From NCBI RefSeq assembly GCF_018991925.1, contig NW_024735442.1, forward strand, positions 1,080,001-1,144,000: a DNA stretch of 64,000 nucleotides, given 5' to 3'. The stretch is from Homarus americanus. Its lineage: Eukaryota > Arthropoda > Malacostraca > Decapoda > Nephropidae. Made by a program: the position numbers and the translations under genes. Below, piece by piece: positions 11,651 through 22,400 of the stretch; the first letter of the stretch is position 1, and each line of letters starts with the position of its first letter. The notes beneath the pieces were generated by a model. It was not told the origin of the DNA and made no database searches. It saw nothing but the letters and a program-made list of their open reading frames with translations.

Positions 11651-12282
11651 CTGGAGGAGGAGGAGGAAGGGTTAAAAGGAGATTCTTGTGACGATTCAAC
11701 TTTCCTGTGTGTGTGTGTGTGTGTGTGTGTATACAGACATTTTTTATTGAGAAAATCATAATATAGACGATTATTTCATATTTCTTCGTTTATGCAGATT
11801 AAAAAGAATCATTTGTCATCTTTTTTTTGACTGAATGTATTTTTTTTATGAGAAAGGAATAATGATATACAAGAATAACAATAAGGGCGAGAGATGAGCT
11901 CCGTAAATTCCAGCATTAATGAGGAATTTGTCGAAGGGCGAGTATCAAGAATTTAAAATAAGACACAGACAGACAGAGGAAATAAACCAGACGGAGGCTC
12001 TCTCTTCCCTCTGTGCTGAACCAACTGACTTTATCAAACACCCAAACTCACCAACTCCTTCAAGGCCACTTTAAATTATCCTAATCCACCTACGTAAACC
12101 GACCCGTGACCGTGTGACTCTGCCCACTACAGGAAGGTCCTCAGCAAGTGATGTCAGTGTCTGTTACTCTCTATGGGGTGGTTAGGTTAGGTTAGGGGTG
12201 TTGTGATGACCTGAGTGGACAGCTGCCATAGATCATCTTCTAATTACGCTTGGTATTATCAAAGGTGAGCTCAGGAAGTTAC

Positions 12283-12512
12283 ATAACCTCTTGAGTACGA
12301 TGCCATAACCACTTGAGTACGATGCCATAACCTCTTGAGTACGATGCCATAACCACTTGAGTACGATGCCATAACCACTTGAGTACAATGTCATCGTAAA
12401 TTCAAAATGGTTAAAACAACTTACTCAAAGCCAAGCAAACCATCGTACTCAAAGGTTTTAAATCATCGTACTCAAGAATCTATCACCTGGTTAACTCACT
12501 GTACTCAATGAG
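12283..12512. repeat. Foldback minisatellite, TTGAGTACGATG family, locus 2
   Basis: Five direct units of CTTGAGTACGATGCCATAACC (about 20 bases) are followed by inverted copies (CATCGTACTCAAAGG, CATCGTACTCAAGA). The same half-forward, half-inverted layout is seen at 1365-1545. Confidence 0.85.
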
Positions 12513-12834
12513 TTTAAAAAAAAAACCACAATCTCCTCTCCTACTCAATAAACACCTCAACACCTTCACCAATGACACACTACCTCCCGTCTCCTGCCTA
12601 CAAAATCCTAAACCTCCCACACGACTTATGACCACTTCTCTACGTGACAGCTGCTACCTAAAGGCTCCCACGAAGGCTCTGGGCGGGAAGTCACACTACA
12701 GTTTCTCAAGTCGTGGGCTGTAAAGGAGGCAGTTTAGGGGGTGGGGGGTGAGGGGGGGGTTGAACGGCGGAAACTGACCCTATAGAATGATGAGTGAGAG
12801 AGACCAGTGGAGGGACGATAAAATGGACACTGCT

Positions 12835-12838
<4 letters not shown>

Positions 12839-12877
<39 letters not shown>

Positions 12878-12890
12878 CTCTCTCTCTCTC
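12839..12890. repeat. (CT)n microsatellite
   Basis: CT with one GCT interruption. Confidence 0.96.
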
Positions 12891-12984
12891 AGTTGCAATA
12901 TTTCTATCTTCTGTTTCATACATGTCTTTACAAATCTCTATCAAATCTTCAAATACATAGCTATACACATACGTCTATAGCTAT

Positions 12985-13216
12985 TCACTATAGAGAAGCC
13001 TTATACACTATAGAGAAGCCTTATACACTATAGAGAAGCCTTATACACTATAGAGAAGCCTTATACACTAGAGAGAAGCCTTATACACTATAGAGAAGCC
13101 TTATACACTAGAGAGAAGCCTTATAGACTAGAGAGAAGCCTTATACACTAGAGAAAAGCCTTATACACTAGAGAGAAGCCTTATACACTATAGACGAGCA
13201 TTATACACTATAAAGG
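12985..13216. repeat. 20-bp minisatellite TTATACACTATAGAGAAGCC
   Basis: About eleven copies with TATAGAG and GAGAGAG variants, between exons 11512-11650 and 13677-13826. Confidence 0.94.
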
Positions 13217-13537
13217 AGAGGCCTGGGGCTGATCACTCTACAAGGGCTACTGGTCAGACCATAACTCCGCCACGAGGGTCATTAAGCACTCGAGCTCATC
13301 CTGGGTAAAAAAATGTTCCAAGGAAATTCTAAAAATAAAATATGATAAAAATGATAACAGAGACAATGACTATATATTAAATTCTTGTAATAATCTTGAG
13401 GAAATAATTGGAATTGTCTCTCTCGTTATCTCTCTGTCTCTCTCTTGATATATCTCTCTCCCGCTGCTATCGCTATCTTACGCTATTGCCCTCTCACATT
13501 ATCTCCCTCTCACAATCTCTCTTATTCTCACTCTCAC

Positions 13538-13640
13538 TGGGTTGGGTTAAGTTGGGTTGAATTAGGTTGGGTCGGTTTAATTTGGATTGGGATGGGTTGG
13601 GTTAATTTGGATTAGGTCAGGTCAGGTCAGGTCGGGTCAT
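13538..13640. repeat. Degenerate GGTTGGGTT / GGTCA array
   Basis: TTGGGTTGAATTAGGTTGGG and similar decayed pentamers end in four perfect GGTCA units, 37 bases before the donor of exon 13677-13826. Confidence 0.8.
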
Positions 13641-13676
13641 GACGAACCAGTGAGGCATTTAACCCGAGGCACTTAC

Positions 13677-13826
13677 CTTCTCAGAGGCCTTAGAGGTAGT
13701 AGTAGCGACGGAGTCCTTGCGTGAGACAGCCGAGTCCTTCCTCTTCCAGATGGGCAGGGACGTCTTGCGATCATCTAGGAAAGCCTGGAGGGAAGGACGA
13801 CCCACGTGGAGGGCGTCGAAGGTGTG
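13677..13826 (-). CDS. Internal exon with repeated RKDS motifs
   Basis: 150-base exon (50 codons), phase 0 on both sides, acceptor AGACTCTCCCCTCGGCAG, donor GAGAAG|GTAAGTGCC, which is close to perfect consensus. It encodes HTFDALHVGRPSLQAFLDDR then KTSLPIWKRKDSAVSRKDSV and ATTTSKASEK. The pair KRKDS and SRKDS are good PKA/PKC-type consensus sites. The segment FDALHVGRPSLQAFLDD could form a short helix; the rest is low in hydrophobics. Because both ends are phase 0, the exon could be skipped without a frameshift. The family is unassigned. Confidence 0.8.
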
Positions 13827-14188
13827 CTGCCGAGGGGAGAGTCTTGGTGAGATGACAGACAGATAAAGACTGGCCAGCAGACAGACGGATATAGACAAGA
13901 CAGATAGACAGATATAGACAGACACAGTTTCCGTCAAAAGTAATCATCCACTCCACCACCTAACCCCCCTGCGCCTGGCCGGGTCCTTTCTGCACGATAA
14001 GTCACGTGGGGTGGAGAGAGGGGAGTGGTCGATTTGGGGGAGGGTCGTTTGTTGGGGGGGTGTTGGGAGGGGTGTTAGGGGGTGGAGGGTGTGGGGGTGG
14101 AGCGGTGGGGTGGGGCGGTGTGGGGGGTGGGGGTGTGTGGGGTGGGGGGTGTGTGGGCGGGCGGTGTGTGTGGGGGGTAAGAAATGCC

Positions 14189-14190
<2 letters not shown>

Positions 14191-14254
<64 letters not shown>
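14191..14254. repeat. (GA)n microsatellite
   Basis: Pure GA, preceded by a G-rich GGGGTGTGTGGGG tract at 14030-14180. Confidence 0.97.
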
Positions 14255-14256
<2 letters not shown>

Positions 14257-14383
14257 CTTGGCAATATTAGCAGTATGTGAATTTAGTGCTTTGTGAGGAA
14301 AGAGAAACTTGTTTCATTTGATGGAGAGGAACATTACCGTACTTTATAAAGCAGTATACTGAACACTCCTTTATACCCTCCCG

Positions 14384-14386
<3 letters not shown>

Positions 14387-14434
<48 letters not shown>

Positions 14435-14448
14435 GCGCACACACACAA
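14387..14448. repeat. (CA)n(CG)n(CA)n compound microsatellite
   Basis: (CA) then nine CG steps then (CA), ending five bases from the donor of exon 14454-14737. Alternating CG/CA is the strongest Z-DNA-prone type. Confidence 0.97.
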
Positions 14449-14453
14449 CCAAC

Positions 14454-14737
14454 CTTTCTATCACTAGCAGTAGACACGACGAGCGTAGCGGCAGTGGCAC
14501 CAGAAGCAGCAGTAGTAACAGCAGAAGGCTCGGCAGTAGGAACAGCAGAAGAACTAGTAGGTAAGGTGCCCGCTCCTGCTGCTGGGATGACGCCGGTGGA
14601 CTTACGAGGAGAGGCGGCGGCCCCTGGAGCACCTTCGGCAGTAATAGTAACGTGGGAAGCGTTGGTGGGCGTAGAGTTGAGGAGGGCAGCGGAGGAGCCG
14701 AGCAAAGGGTCCCGCTGGTCGCTGCTGTCATCACGCC
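14454..14737 (-). CDS. Internal exon, Ala/Ser/Thr-rich
   Basis: 284-base exon, the longest seen. The acceptor is a tandem CAG|AG: only the distal AG (TTGCAGAG|GGCG) gives phase 1 and fits the neighbours. The frame reads RDDSSDQRDPLLGSSAALLN, passes a low-complexity middle rich in Ala, Ser, Thr and Pro (GAPGAAASPRKSTGV), and ends VVSTASDRK. It leaves in phase 0 at a weak donor, AAAG|GTTGGTTGTG. RDPLLGS could be a dileucine-type sorting signal, a weak inference. The donor is followed at once by a (GT)n(GC)n(GT)n tract. Using the proximal AG shifts the frame into a Leu-rich reading without RDDSSDQ, which I consider less likely. Confidence 0.72.
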
Positions 14738-14814
14738 CTCTGCAAGGACACGTGGACGTTACACCTGATCACCTTCACTAGTAACAGGTAAAGACACTTG
14801 ATATAGAGTTAACC

Positions 14815-14970
14815 CACTGAAGACTATGGAGTTAAACCATCATCAGTCTGTAAGTAAACCATTATAAGTTAAACCATCGTCCTCAAAGGGTTAAATCACC
14901 ATCTTCAAAGGGTTAAACCACCATCCTCTCCGGGCTAAATCACCACCATCCTCAAAGGGTTAAACCATCT
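14815..14970. repeat. Degenerate member of the GTACTCAAAGGGTTAAATC family, locus 3
   Basis: Units such as CATCGTCCTCAAAGGGTTAA and CACCATCTTCAAAGGGTTAA match the right half of the 1365 locus with CTACTC changed to CCTC or CTTC. The forward half is barely visible. Confidence 0.7.
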
Positions 14971-15048
14971 AGCAGCATCAGGTATAAGGACCAGACAACC
15001 TTTACCTGATCTAATGAACACACTTCATATTCTTTTTCTTAAATTTCG

Positions 15049-15286
15049 TAAGGTAAGGTAAGGTAAGGTGAGGTAAAGTGAGGTAGGGTAAAGTGAGGTG
15101 AGGTGAAGTAAGGTAAGGTGAGGTAAAGTGAGGTGAGGTAAGGTAAAGTGAGGTAAGGTGAGGTGAGGTAAAGTGAGGTAAAGTGAGGTAAGGTGAGGTA
15201 AAGTGAGGTAAGGTAAGATGAGGTGAGGTAAAGTGAGGTAAGGTGAGGTAAAGTGAGGTAAGGTAAGATGAGGTGAGGTAAGGTAA
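15049..15286. repeat. AAGGTGAGGTAAAGTGAGGT array
   Basis: A 5-base-based repeat of AGGTA, AGGTG and AAGTG arranged into 20-25-base higher-order units. The plus strand contains many GGTAAGGTGAGG donor-like words; the gene is on the minus strand. Confidence 0.88.
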
Positions 15287-15525
15287 TGGTGAAGTATAAC
15301 ATCTCTCGTCACACACCAAACATCTATACACACGGTAAACTTAAAGGAGATATTACTAACGCTTTATACAGTTAATTTAATCCAAGTAAACTATTTCTTT
15401 TCTGAACTATTTCTGTCTAAAAGAAAATTTAACTCAATAAACAGTGTAGTTTATATTAATACTGGTTATAAGGGAGAGTTACTCATATACTTCCTTGTAA
15501 GACCAAAAAAGACCAAGAGACAAAC

Positions 15526-15590
15526 CTTTGAAGTCAGGCACAGGGGCGGCCCGGTCACGCAATCTGGGTTCTCTAACGTCCTGAGTGTTA
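15526..15590 (-). CDS. Small internal exon
   Basis: 65-base exon, acceptor CTCCTCATTCTCGGCCAG, donor AAAG|GTTTGTCTC, phase 2 in and phase 1 out. It encodes NTQDVREPRLRDRAAPVPDF plus K, with a Ser codon formed at the upstream junction and a Gly codon at the downstream one. Both junctions agree with 20254-20425 and 14454-14737. It is charged and likely disordered. An alternative AG ten bases downstream (ACTCAG|GACG) would break the upstream phase. The reading frame stays open upstream of the acceptor, so the 5' boundary rests on the splice signal and phase only. Confidence 0.62.
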
Positions 15591-15849
15591 CTGGCCGAGA
15601 ATGAGGAGTGAGGCCACGAGATGGAGCAGGTGACGGAGACAGGGTATGGCTGACGAGGTAGTTGGGTAGTTTGCAGCAGTGTTCAAACGCGACGAACTGT
15701 ACGCTTAAAGATGAGGGTGTCAAACGTGTGTGTGTGTGTGTTATTAAACAAGAATTTAGCTCTAAAAGTAAACTTATTGATGTTCTGTGTGTTTACGTGT
15801 TTTTAATTCAAATATTTCACACGTTCAGGTTTCAACACACACATTCATA

Positions 15850-16250
15850 GTTAACCTCTCCCCACCACTCTCCCTTGACACACACACCATTAGGCAAATT
15901 AGCCAAGATCCTCAGGAGATATTCTTAGAACGTTGTTAGTAATCCAATTTCGTGAAGCTTTTATGGCCTTTTAATTAAGTAGGAGGAGTAATTAGCATAT
16001 TGTAGCCCCCTTTACCACCCCCGGGGGCTATCAAGGCTACTGCTAATCCCTCTCTCGTCCATATATCTGGCCCGATGAGGTGATTAGATTTCGCTACAGG
16101 TCGAAGCGGGTCTTTTAATGGCGATTTATAACACGATCCAAGTGAGAGAGATGCCAAGGTCGAGTCTCACTTGTCTACCCGAGGGCGAGTGAGTAATGAG
16201 CTAACACTTGTCCAAAGTTTAAGAGACAGATAGAGAGATGTGGCCAAGTC
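15850..16250. other. Unique, repeat-free block with homeodomain-type words
   Basis: Contains TTTTAATTAAG, GTAATTAGC, TCCAATTTCGTGAAGC and the palindrome CCCCCGGGGG. It stands out from the surrounding repeats and could be a conserved intronic regulatory element. The short minus-strand frame over it has no recognisable product. Confidence 0.3.
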
Positions 16251-18170
16251 CTCCCTCCATAACACGGAGAACTCGAGGCTGTGTGGGTGGTGGCTCCTGC
16301 CCCTGTTTACTCTGTGTGGTTCAAAAAATCATTTCACACGAGTGGGTTAACCAGTCAGCCCCAGTGTTGACCTGACGTGCGACCCCCTCCCCCCACACTC
16401 CTCCCATCCACTCACACACTTCTACTATATTCCCACCCTCATCCCATACCCACATCCTATTGCTATACTCCTACCCTCCTCCCACACTCCCAATTATTAA
16501 AAAAAAAAAAAATCCTCCCCATCCTACACCCAGACTCCCATTCACCTCGCCTGCTATACTCCCACCCTATTCCCCCCACACTCCCACCCTTCCTCCTCCT
16601 CCCATCCTCTTACACCCTGGTCGTAATAATTAGGTTAGGTTAACTTGTCGGTAGTTTAGTATAGTTAAGTATCCCCCAAGTCGTTAATGGCCTCCAGACA
16701 CCACACAGTTCTCATCCACTATATGGATTGGTTTATGTCATCTCATCTGAGTGTAATGGTAATAACGTTGAAATACAGCATCCAGGGTCGTCCAGTGTCG
16801 TCCAGGGTCGTCCAGTGTCATTCAAGGTTGTTCAGAGTCGTCCAGATCCGCCACCGCAGCAAAAGTTTGACCCAATTTATGAGACAAAGAACATGGTGGC
16901 GTCCTCACAATGGTGGACAAAATTAGCTCCCCTGGTGTGTGTGTGTGTGTGAGAGAGGAACAGCTGGACGACATCAATAGGTTTGCACTAGGCTGTGTGT
17001 GATTCCCTCCCCTCTCCCTCAGTCACCACCTCCCTCCCTTATCATTTACCCCCCCCTCCCCTCCCCTTACACGTTTCCCCCTTACTTCCTCTCCCCTTAA
17101 TAACTTAACCTCTCGAAGCTGACAATACCACCTGACGCCACGATAAACTGGATTTAAATAAAAGCAAAAAGGCAAAACAATAAAAATCTGAGCCTGACGT
17201 CCATAAATAAACACAAACGCCGTCAGGTGAACAAATGGTCCCTGAAACTCACTACAATTATAAGTTTTGTTCTAATATTAACCTCTAGTGACGACGATTA
17301 TTTTTAGTTAGCCATCAGCACACCTCATCATTTTCTTTATCAGTAACCTTTAAATCACAGTGGCCATTATATAAATTAAGTTATACACCTAATAAATCCT
17401 CTATGTCACTCAGAACTCCTTAAAAAAAATGCTAAGATATGATTATTTTTCCTCTAAACTTGTAACTCAATTAATCACAGTCTTATCAGTATCTCAGTAG
17501 CAAACCCTAACCCCCATTTCCTTTTCCCCAGACAACAACAAAAAATGGTGCCTTTTAACAATAAATACTACATACAGCATCAAATTCTCCCTCAAAATAT
17601 AAACATTGAATTAAAACCGCATACAGAGACCAGGCCCAGTATAACTTCATCATACCGACCAACATCTCATGAAAGCAGGTCACACCAACCCACCTCCCGT
17701 CTTCTTTATCCCAAGCACCACTAAATCACGGAGAGGGAACTGTCCTATTTCTCACCGTCAGGACCATCACCACCACCACCACCACCACTACCTTCCTCGC
17801 TTTTGCCTCTCCCGGAACGCCAGGCAATGTTCCAAGATTTGCTGAGATGGATTTTCTTCATTATCTGCCGTTAGAGTGAAGGACCGGTGTGATTATGTCG
17901 CCAGAGACAGACTCACAAAGTAGCCAACACTCCCGCCCCCAATGAGAAATTTTTGTGACTTCTCTGACCCTTTTAAATACGAGGGTGGGGTCAGGAGGAG
18001 GGGGTAGCTATGTTGGGTATATACGTGGGGAAGCAAGAGGAGGGTGTATAGATGGTGAGGGAAAGGAGAGACCTATAAGTGAGGTATATACATGGTAGAG
18101 AGTCTAGAGGGGAACACAAGATAAAAGTGAGTTTAATTAAGTCTCCCATCAAGAGTAAAACAGAAAACGG
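16251..18170. other. Intron, mixed C/T-rich and AT-rich DNA
   Basis: C-rich runs (16380-16620), a GTCGTCCAGGGTCGTCCAGT repeat (16785-16850), then AT-rich unique DNA. No supported gene. Confidence 0.5.
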
Positions 18171-18619
18171 ATTCTCAACACACACACACACACACACACA
18201 CCAGTATAAACCTTCCCTTCCTCCCCCCGTTATCATTAATTATTACTATTACATCCAATGATCACCTGTCATCTCTCTCCATCTCCTCCTTTCTCTCCAT
18301 CTCCCTCATTCCCTTTCATCATTTTATCAACCATGTCCCCCCCCTCTCTCTCTCTCTCCCCTTGGCTCATTTATTTGCCAAATTTCTCTTATTCTCCGTT
18401 TCCTATTTTTTCTGTTATTCTTGATTCTTTCTTTTCTGTTTATTGTTTGTTTTTTATTTGTTATTCGTGAATTTCTCTCTCTCTAACTCTCTTTTCTGTT
18501 AGTCTTCTTCTTATCCCTATTCTTCTTCTTCTTATTATTATTCCCCGTTTGACAGCTCTTTCTTTGAATACTTTTCTTTCCTATTATACCTTCTTTCTCA
18601 ATTCCTTTTTGTCTTTCCC

Positions 18620-18926
18620 TTCCTCTTAACCACATTCTCTTCCCTCCTTCCTTCCTTGTCACCCACCACCCCCACTCTCCCATTTCCCTCCGTTAATGCA
18701 CCTTCCTTCCCTCCTTCCTTCCTTCCTTCCTTCCTTCCTTCCTTCCTTCCTTGTCACCCATCACCCCCACTCTCCCATTTCCTCCGTTAATGCACCTTCC
18801 TTCCTTCCTTCCTTGCTTCCTTCCTTGTCACCCATCACCCCCACTCTCCCATTTCCCTCCGTTAATGCACCTACCTACCTTCCTTCCTTCCTTCCTTCCT
18901 TCCTTCCTTCCTTCCTTCCTTCCATC
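18620..18926. repeat. About 90-bp higher-order repeat with (CTTC)n
   Basis: CCTTGTCACCCATCACCCCC, ACTCTCCCATTTCCCTCCGT and TAATGCACCTTCC recur three times, separated by CTTC tracts of different lengths. Confidence 0.9.
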
Positions 18927-19194
18927 AACACGACATGAATCCACTCATGCGCCAACACCAAGTCTTGCTACTCAACGAATCATATGCCACAATAGGGACT
19001 CCACCTCCTCATGTTATTTCCATTTAAGAACGTCTGAACATTTCTCCTGCCATGACCGTTCTTTCCTCAGTCAATGTGTCTTTCCTCAAATCGTCAAACG
19101 TTCTAGATACACGACAAAAACATTTATTTGTTTCCTTTAAATTATTCCCTACACGTAAACAAGTATGTGTCCCTCTTGTAAAACGTTCCGAACT

Positions 19195-19626
19195 CATAAG
19201 AAACGTTCGTGATCTGTGGTCTAACGTTCGTAATTTGTGGTTTAAAGTTAGTAATATGTGGTCTAACGTTCGTAATCTGTGGTCTAACGTTCGTAATCTG
19301 TGGTCTAACGTTCGTAATCTGTGGTCTAACGTTCGTAATACAGCATGTGGTCTAACGTTCGTAATCTGTGGTCTAACGTTCATAATCTGTGGTCTAACGT
19401 TCGTAATCTGTGGTCTAACGTTCGTAATCTGTGGTCTAACGTTCGTAATCTGTGGTCTAACGTTCATAATATGTGGTCTAACGTTCGTAATCTGTGGTCT
19501 AACGTTCGTAATCTGTAGTCTAACGTTCGTAATCTGTAGTCTAACGTTCGTAATCTGTGGTCTAACGTTCGTAATCTGTGGTCTAACGTTCATAATCTAT
19601 GGTCTAACGTTCGTAATCTGTGGTCC
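19195..19626. repeat. 21-bp minisatellite, about 20 copies
   Basis: The unit is GTCTAACGTTCGTAATCTGT plus G, with CATAAT and GTAGTC variants and one insertion of ACAGCAT near 19340. Its open frames on both strands follow from a unit divisible by three. Confidence 0.93.
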
Positions 19627-20049
19627 AAGGCTTCATCTACTCTTCTGTACACCGTTCGTATTCCTCTGCTACCTTCATCGTCTCTTTGTAACACTAGACC
19701 GACTGCAAACATCAGGTCTCGGCCTCTTAAACATCGCTTAGTTTATTCTACAACGTTTTTGTTCCCTCCCTCTGTGTGTAGGGTTTGTGTTTTCTTTCTG
19801 TACTTAATAAACGTTTCTCCTTGTTGTTGTTCTTCTTCTTGTTCCTACAGCCTTTGTTCAACGTTTCTTTTCTCTATGCATGACTTTTTAAAATGAGTAA
19901 ACGTTTGTCTTTGCTCTTCTTCTTCTGCCTACAACCACTATGCAAGGTTTCTCTCTCTCATAAGTCATGGCTCAGCTCCTCTCTTCCGTCTCTGTCAAGT
20001 CTCTAAGTCGTCCGCCTCCTCTACTCTCAGTCCCAGTAAAAATCCTCTC

Positions 20050-20253
20050 TTACCTGCTGGAGTGAATCTTACTTGCTGGATTAGTTGTCTGACCTGCTGG
20101 AGTGATTGTCTTAACTGCTGGAGTGAATTTTACCAGCTGGAGTGATCGTCTTAACTGCGGGAGTGAGTCTTACCAGGTGGAGTGATCGTCTTAACTGCGG
20201 GAGTGAGTCTTACCAGGTGGAGTGGTTGTCTTACCTGTTGGAGTGAGTCTTAC
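20050..20253 (-). repeat. 20-bp-scale minisatellite of 5' splice-site copies
   Basis: Directly downstream (minus strand) of exon 20254-20425. Units of about 20 bases alternate forms such as ACTCCAACAGGTAAGACAAC and ACTCACTCCCGCAGTTAAGA. At least six positions match GGTAAGA/GTAAGA, including the real donor; others are decayed to GTTAAGA, GTCAGA or GTAAAA. Several units also look like a 3' splice site (CTCCAACAG) joined to a donor. Confidence 0.85.
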
Positions 20254-20425
20254 CTGGTGGAATGGGCGTTGTCCTCGTCTTCCTCCTGGGGCTCGTCAGC
20301 AGGTTCGTCGGGGATGGGTTCCATACGCGCCCCGGGGGACGTGGACGGACCCGAGGCTGGAGACTTACCGCGGCGGAGGGAACCCATACGAAAGGACTGC
20401 CGGAACGACGCCCTGGCCCGGTTGA
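20254..20425 (-). CDS. Internal exon, basic start and acidic end
   Basis: 172-base exon with a strong acceptor (CTCTCCTCCTATCTACAG) and donor CACCAG|GTAAGACTC, phase 1 in and phase 2 out. It reads NRARASFRQSFRMGSLRRGK, then SPASGPSTSPGARMEPIPDE and PADEPQEEDEDNAHST. The first part is an Arg/Ser cluster with several R-x-x-S sites (RASF, RQSF, RRGKS), suited to phosphorylation or acidic-membrane contact. The second part is Pro-rich and then strongly acidic. An internal donor (CGCG|GTAAGTCTCC, exon end at 20369) is at least as good as the distal one. The donor is followed by a tandem array of near-copies of itself (20050-20253). The protein family is not recognised. Confidence 0.8.
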
Positions 20426-20689
20426 CTGTAGATAGGAGGAGAGAGAGAGAGACAAGTTACCGATGATGGTAGTGGGAAAGGTGGATAAGTGATGATTGGA
20501 ACAGATTATTGGTAGTTAGATGGAAGGGTAGTTTGAAGGATGGAAAAGATGATGGTTAAAGGATAAGAGAGTTGTGCTTAGAAGGATGGAAGACTGAAGG
20601 TTTAGAAGGAGGGGAGCAAAAATTATCATCATTCATCACTACAAATAAATTTCTTCCTTGAAAAAAAAAAAGTTTGGGCAGGAAAATAA

Positions 20690-20860
20690 ACCACCCACTC
20701 CATACCTCCCCAATATCCCCACCCACATACACCCCCATACATCCCCACCCACCACCCCCATATCATCCCCACCCACCACTCCCTTAATCTCTCCCCACTC
20801 CACCCACCCACCCACCCACCCACTTACACTACACACCCACCCCACCCCCCCCCAAAAAAA
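20690..20860. repeat. C-rich CCCCACCCACCA tract
   Basis: Diffuse CCCAC/CCCAT repeats with (CCCA)n at 20800-20820 followed by a C run and an A run. Confidence 0.8.
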
Positions 20861-21064
20861 AACAGCAATACAAACGCATCATTTCTACATCTCCGCTTGA
20901 TCGTGGCATTTCCAGGTACCGTTCACTATAGAAAGGTCATTAAAGGCCAGACACAGCCCCCACACACGAGGCCTTAATGCAGCCTCGTGCGACACACCAA
21001 GTACCACCACAAGTGTATTAGTAACTCAGACCTCATCGTGTTTACCTGAGTTATTTGCAGACTG

Positions 21065-21235
21065 GCACAAACACACACATCTAGACACAAACACACACAT
21101 ATAGACACACACACACACACATATAGACACAAACACACACATATAGACACAAACACAAGCACACATACACACACACACACACACATATAGACACAAACAC
21201 AAGCACACATACACACACACACACACACATATAAT
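21065..21235. repeat. ACACATATAGACACAAACAC repeat
   Basis: CA-rich units of about 22 bases plus a duplicated 45-base block (GACACAAACACAAGCACACA). Confidence 0.88.
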
Positions 21236-21604
21236 AAATAACGGTTGTCCCTCGTGTACGGGGCTGTTTAAGGTGTATAAGCTGTCGCCAACACAACAAC
21301 CACACCCTATGTTAACGAGCTGCATGACCCAGTGTCAAGGAATAGTCCGAGAAGACCGGACAACTCGCCAACTGCACTGGCTAACCATTACCCCAGAACA
21401 CGATCCACAAATAAATTAACATCCAGGTTCCCAATTACTGCTGGGAACACAAACACAAACACAAACAGACAAAGAGAATCAGCCGGACACAAAGACTAAC
21501 AAGCAGACAGATGGCAGGATGGTGAAGACATACACAGAAGGTCCTTAGAGATCTGGTGGTCCCTGAAGCATTCTCGTGGCAGTCTTATGGTTAATTGGAA
21601 GGGG

Positions 21605-21640
<36 letters not shown>
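21605..21640. repeat. (CA)n microsatellite
   Basis: Pure CA; CA/CT mixtures continue at 21780-21875. Confidence 0.95.
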
Positions 21641-21999
21641 GAAAATGTTCCAGGAAGTCTGTGTGTGTCTCTCTCCCTCTCTTTACTCTCCCTCCGCCTC
21701 AACATTTGTCTTCCTCCTCTCATCGTCCACGCCAGACCCTCTTCAATACTTAATTCCTTCGTCTTACCCAATTGTCAGAGCACACACTCTCTCTCTCTCT
21801 CTCTCTTCGTATTTTTCTTTCACTCACACACATACGTACACACTGTCTCTCTCTCACACACAGACACACACACATGACTGGGTAGCAACAGGTGGAAGGA
21901 GAGCGAGTGGGGAGGAGAAGGAGGGAGGGTGAGAGCAGGTTTGGGTCCGGAGAGAGGGAAGAGGGAGAAGACATGCTACCAACATCATACGTGGTAGTG

Positions 22000-22400
22000 G
22001 TGGTGGTTGTTATGGTGATGTTTGTGATATGTGTTGGTTGTGATGGTGGTGATGGGTGGTGGTGGTGGTGATGGTGGTGGTGGTGGTGGTGATGGTGGTG
22101 GTGGTGGTGGTGGTGGTGATGGTAGTGGTGGTGGTTGGGTGGTGATGTTGGTGGTGGTGATGTTGGTGATAGTGGTGGTGGTGGTAGTGTGTAGTGGTGG
22201 TGGTGGGTGGTGGTGGTGATGTTGTGTGTTAGTGGTGGTGGTGATGGTGGTGATGATGGTGGTAGTGATGTGGTGGTGGTGGTGGGTGGTGGTGGTGATG
22301 GTGGTGGTGGTGGTGGTGGTGGTGGTGGTGATGGTGATGGTGGTGATAGTGGTGGTAGTGGTGGTGGTATGTTGTGGTGTTAGTGGTGGTGGTGTGCATG
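22000..22400. repeat. 400-base GGT / GAT trinucleotide tract
   Basis: Imperfect GGTGGTGAT array on the plus strand. The minus-strand Thr/His-rich frames are by-products. Confidence 0.92.

Noticed and set aside
12508..12723. 71-codon plus-strand frame
   Set aside because: Chance frame on the antisense strand of the gene, with no start context or homology recognised.
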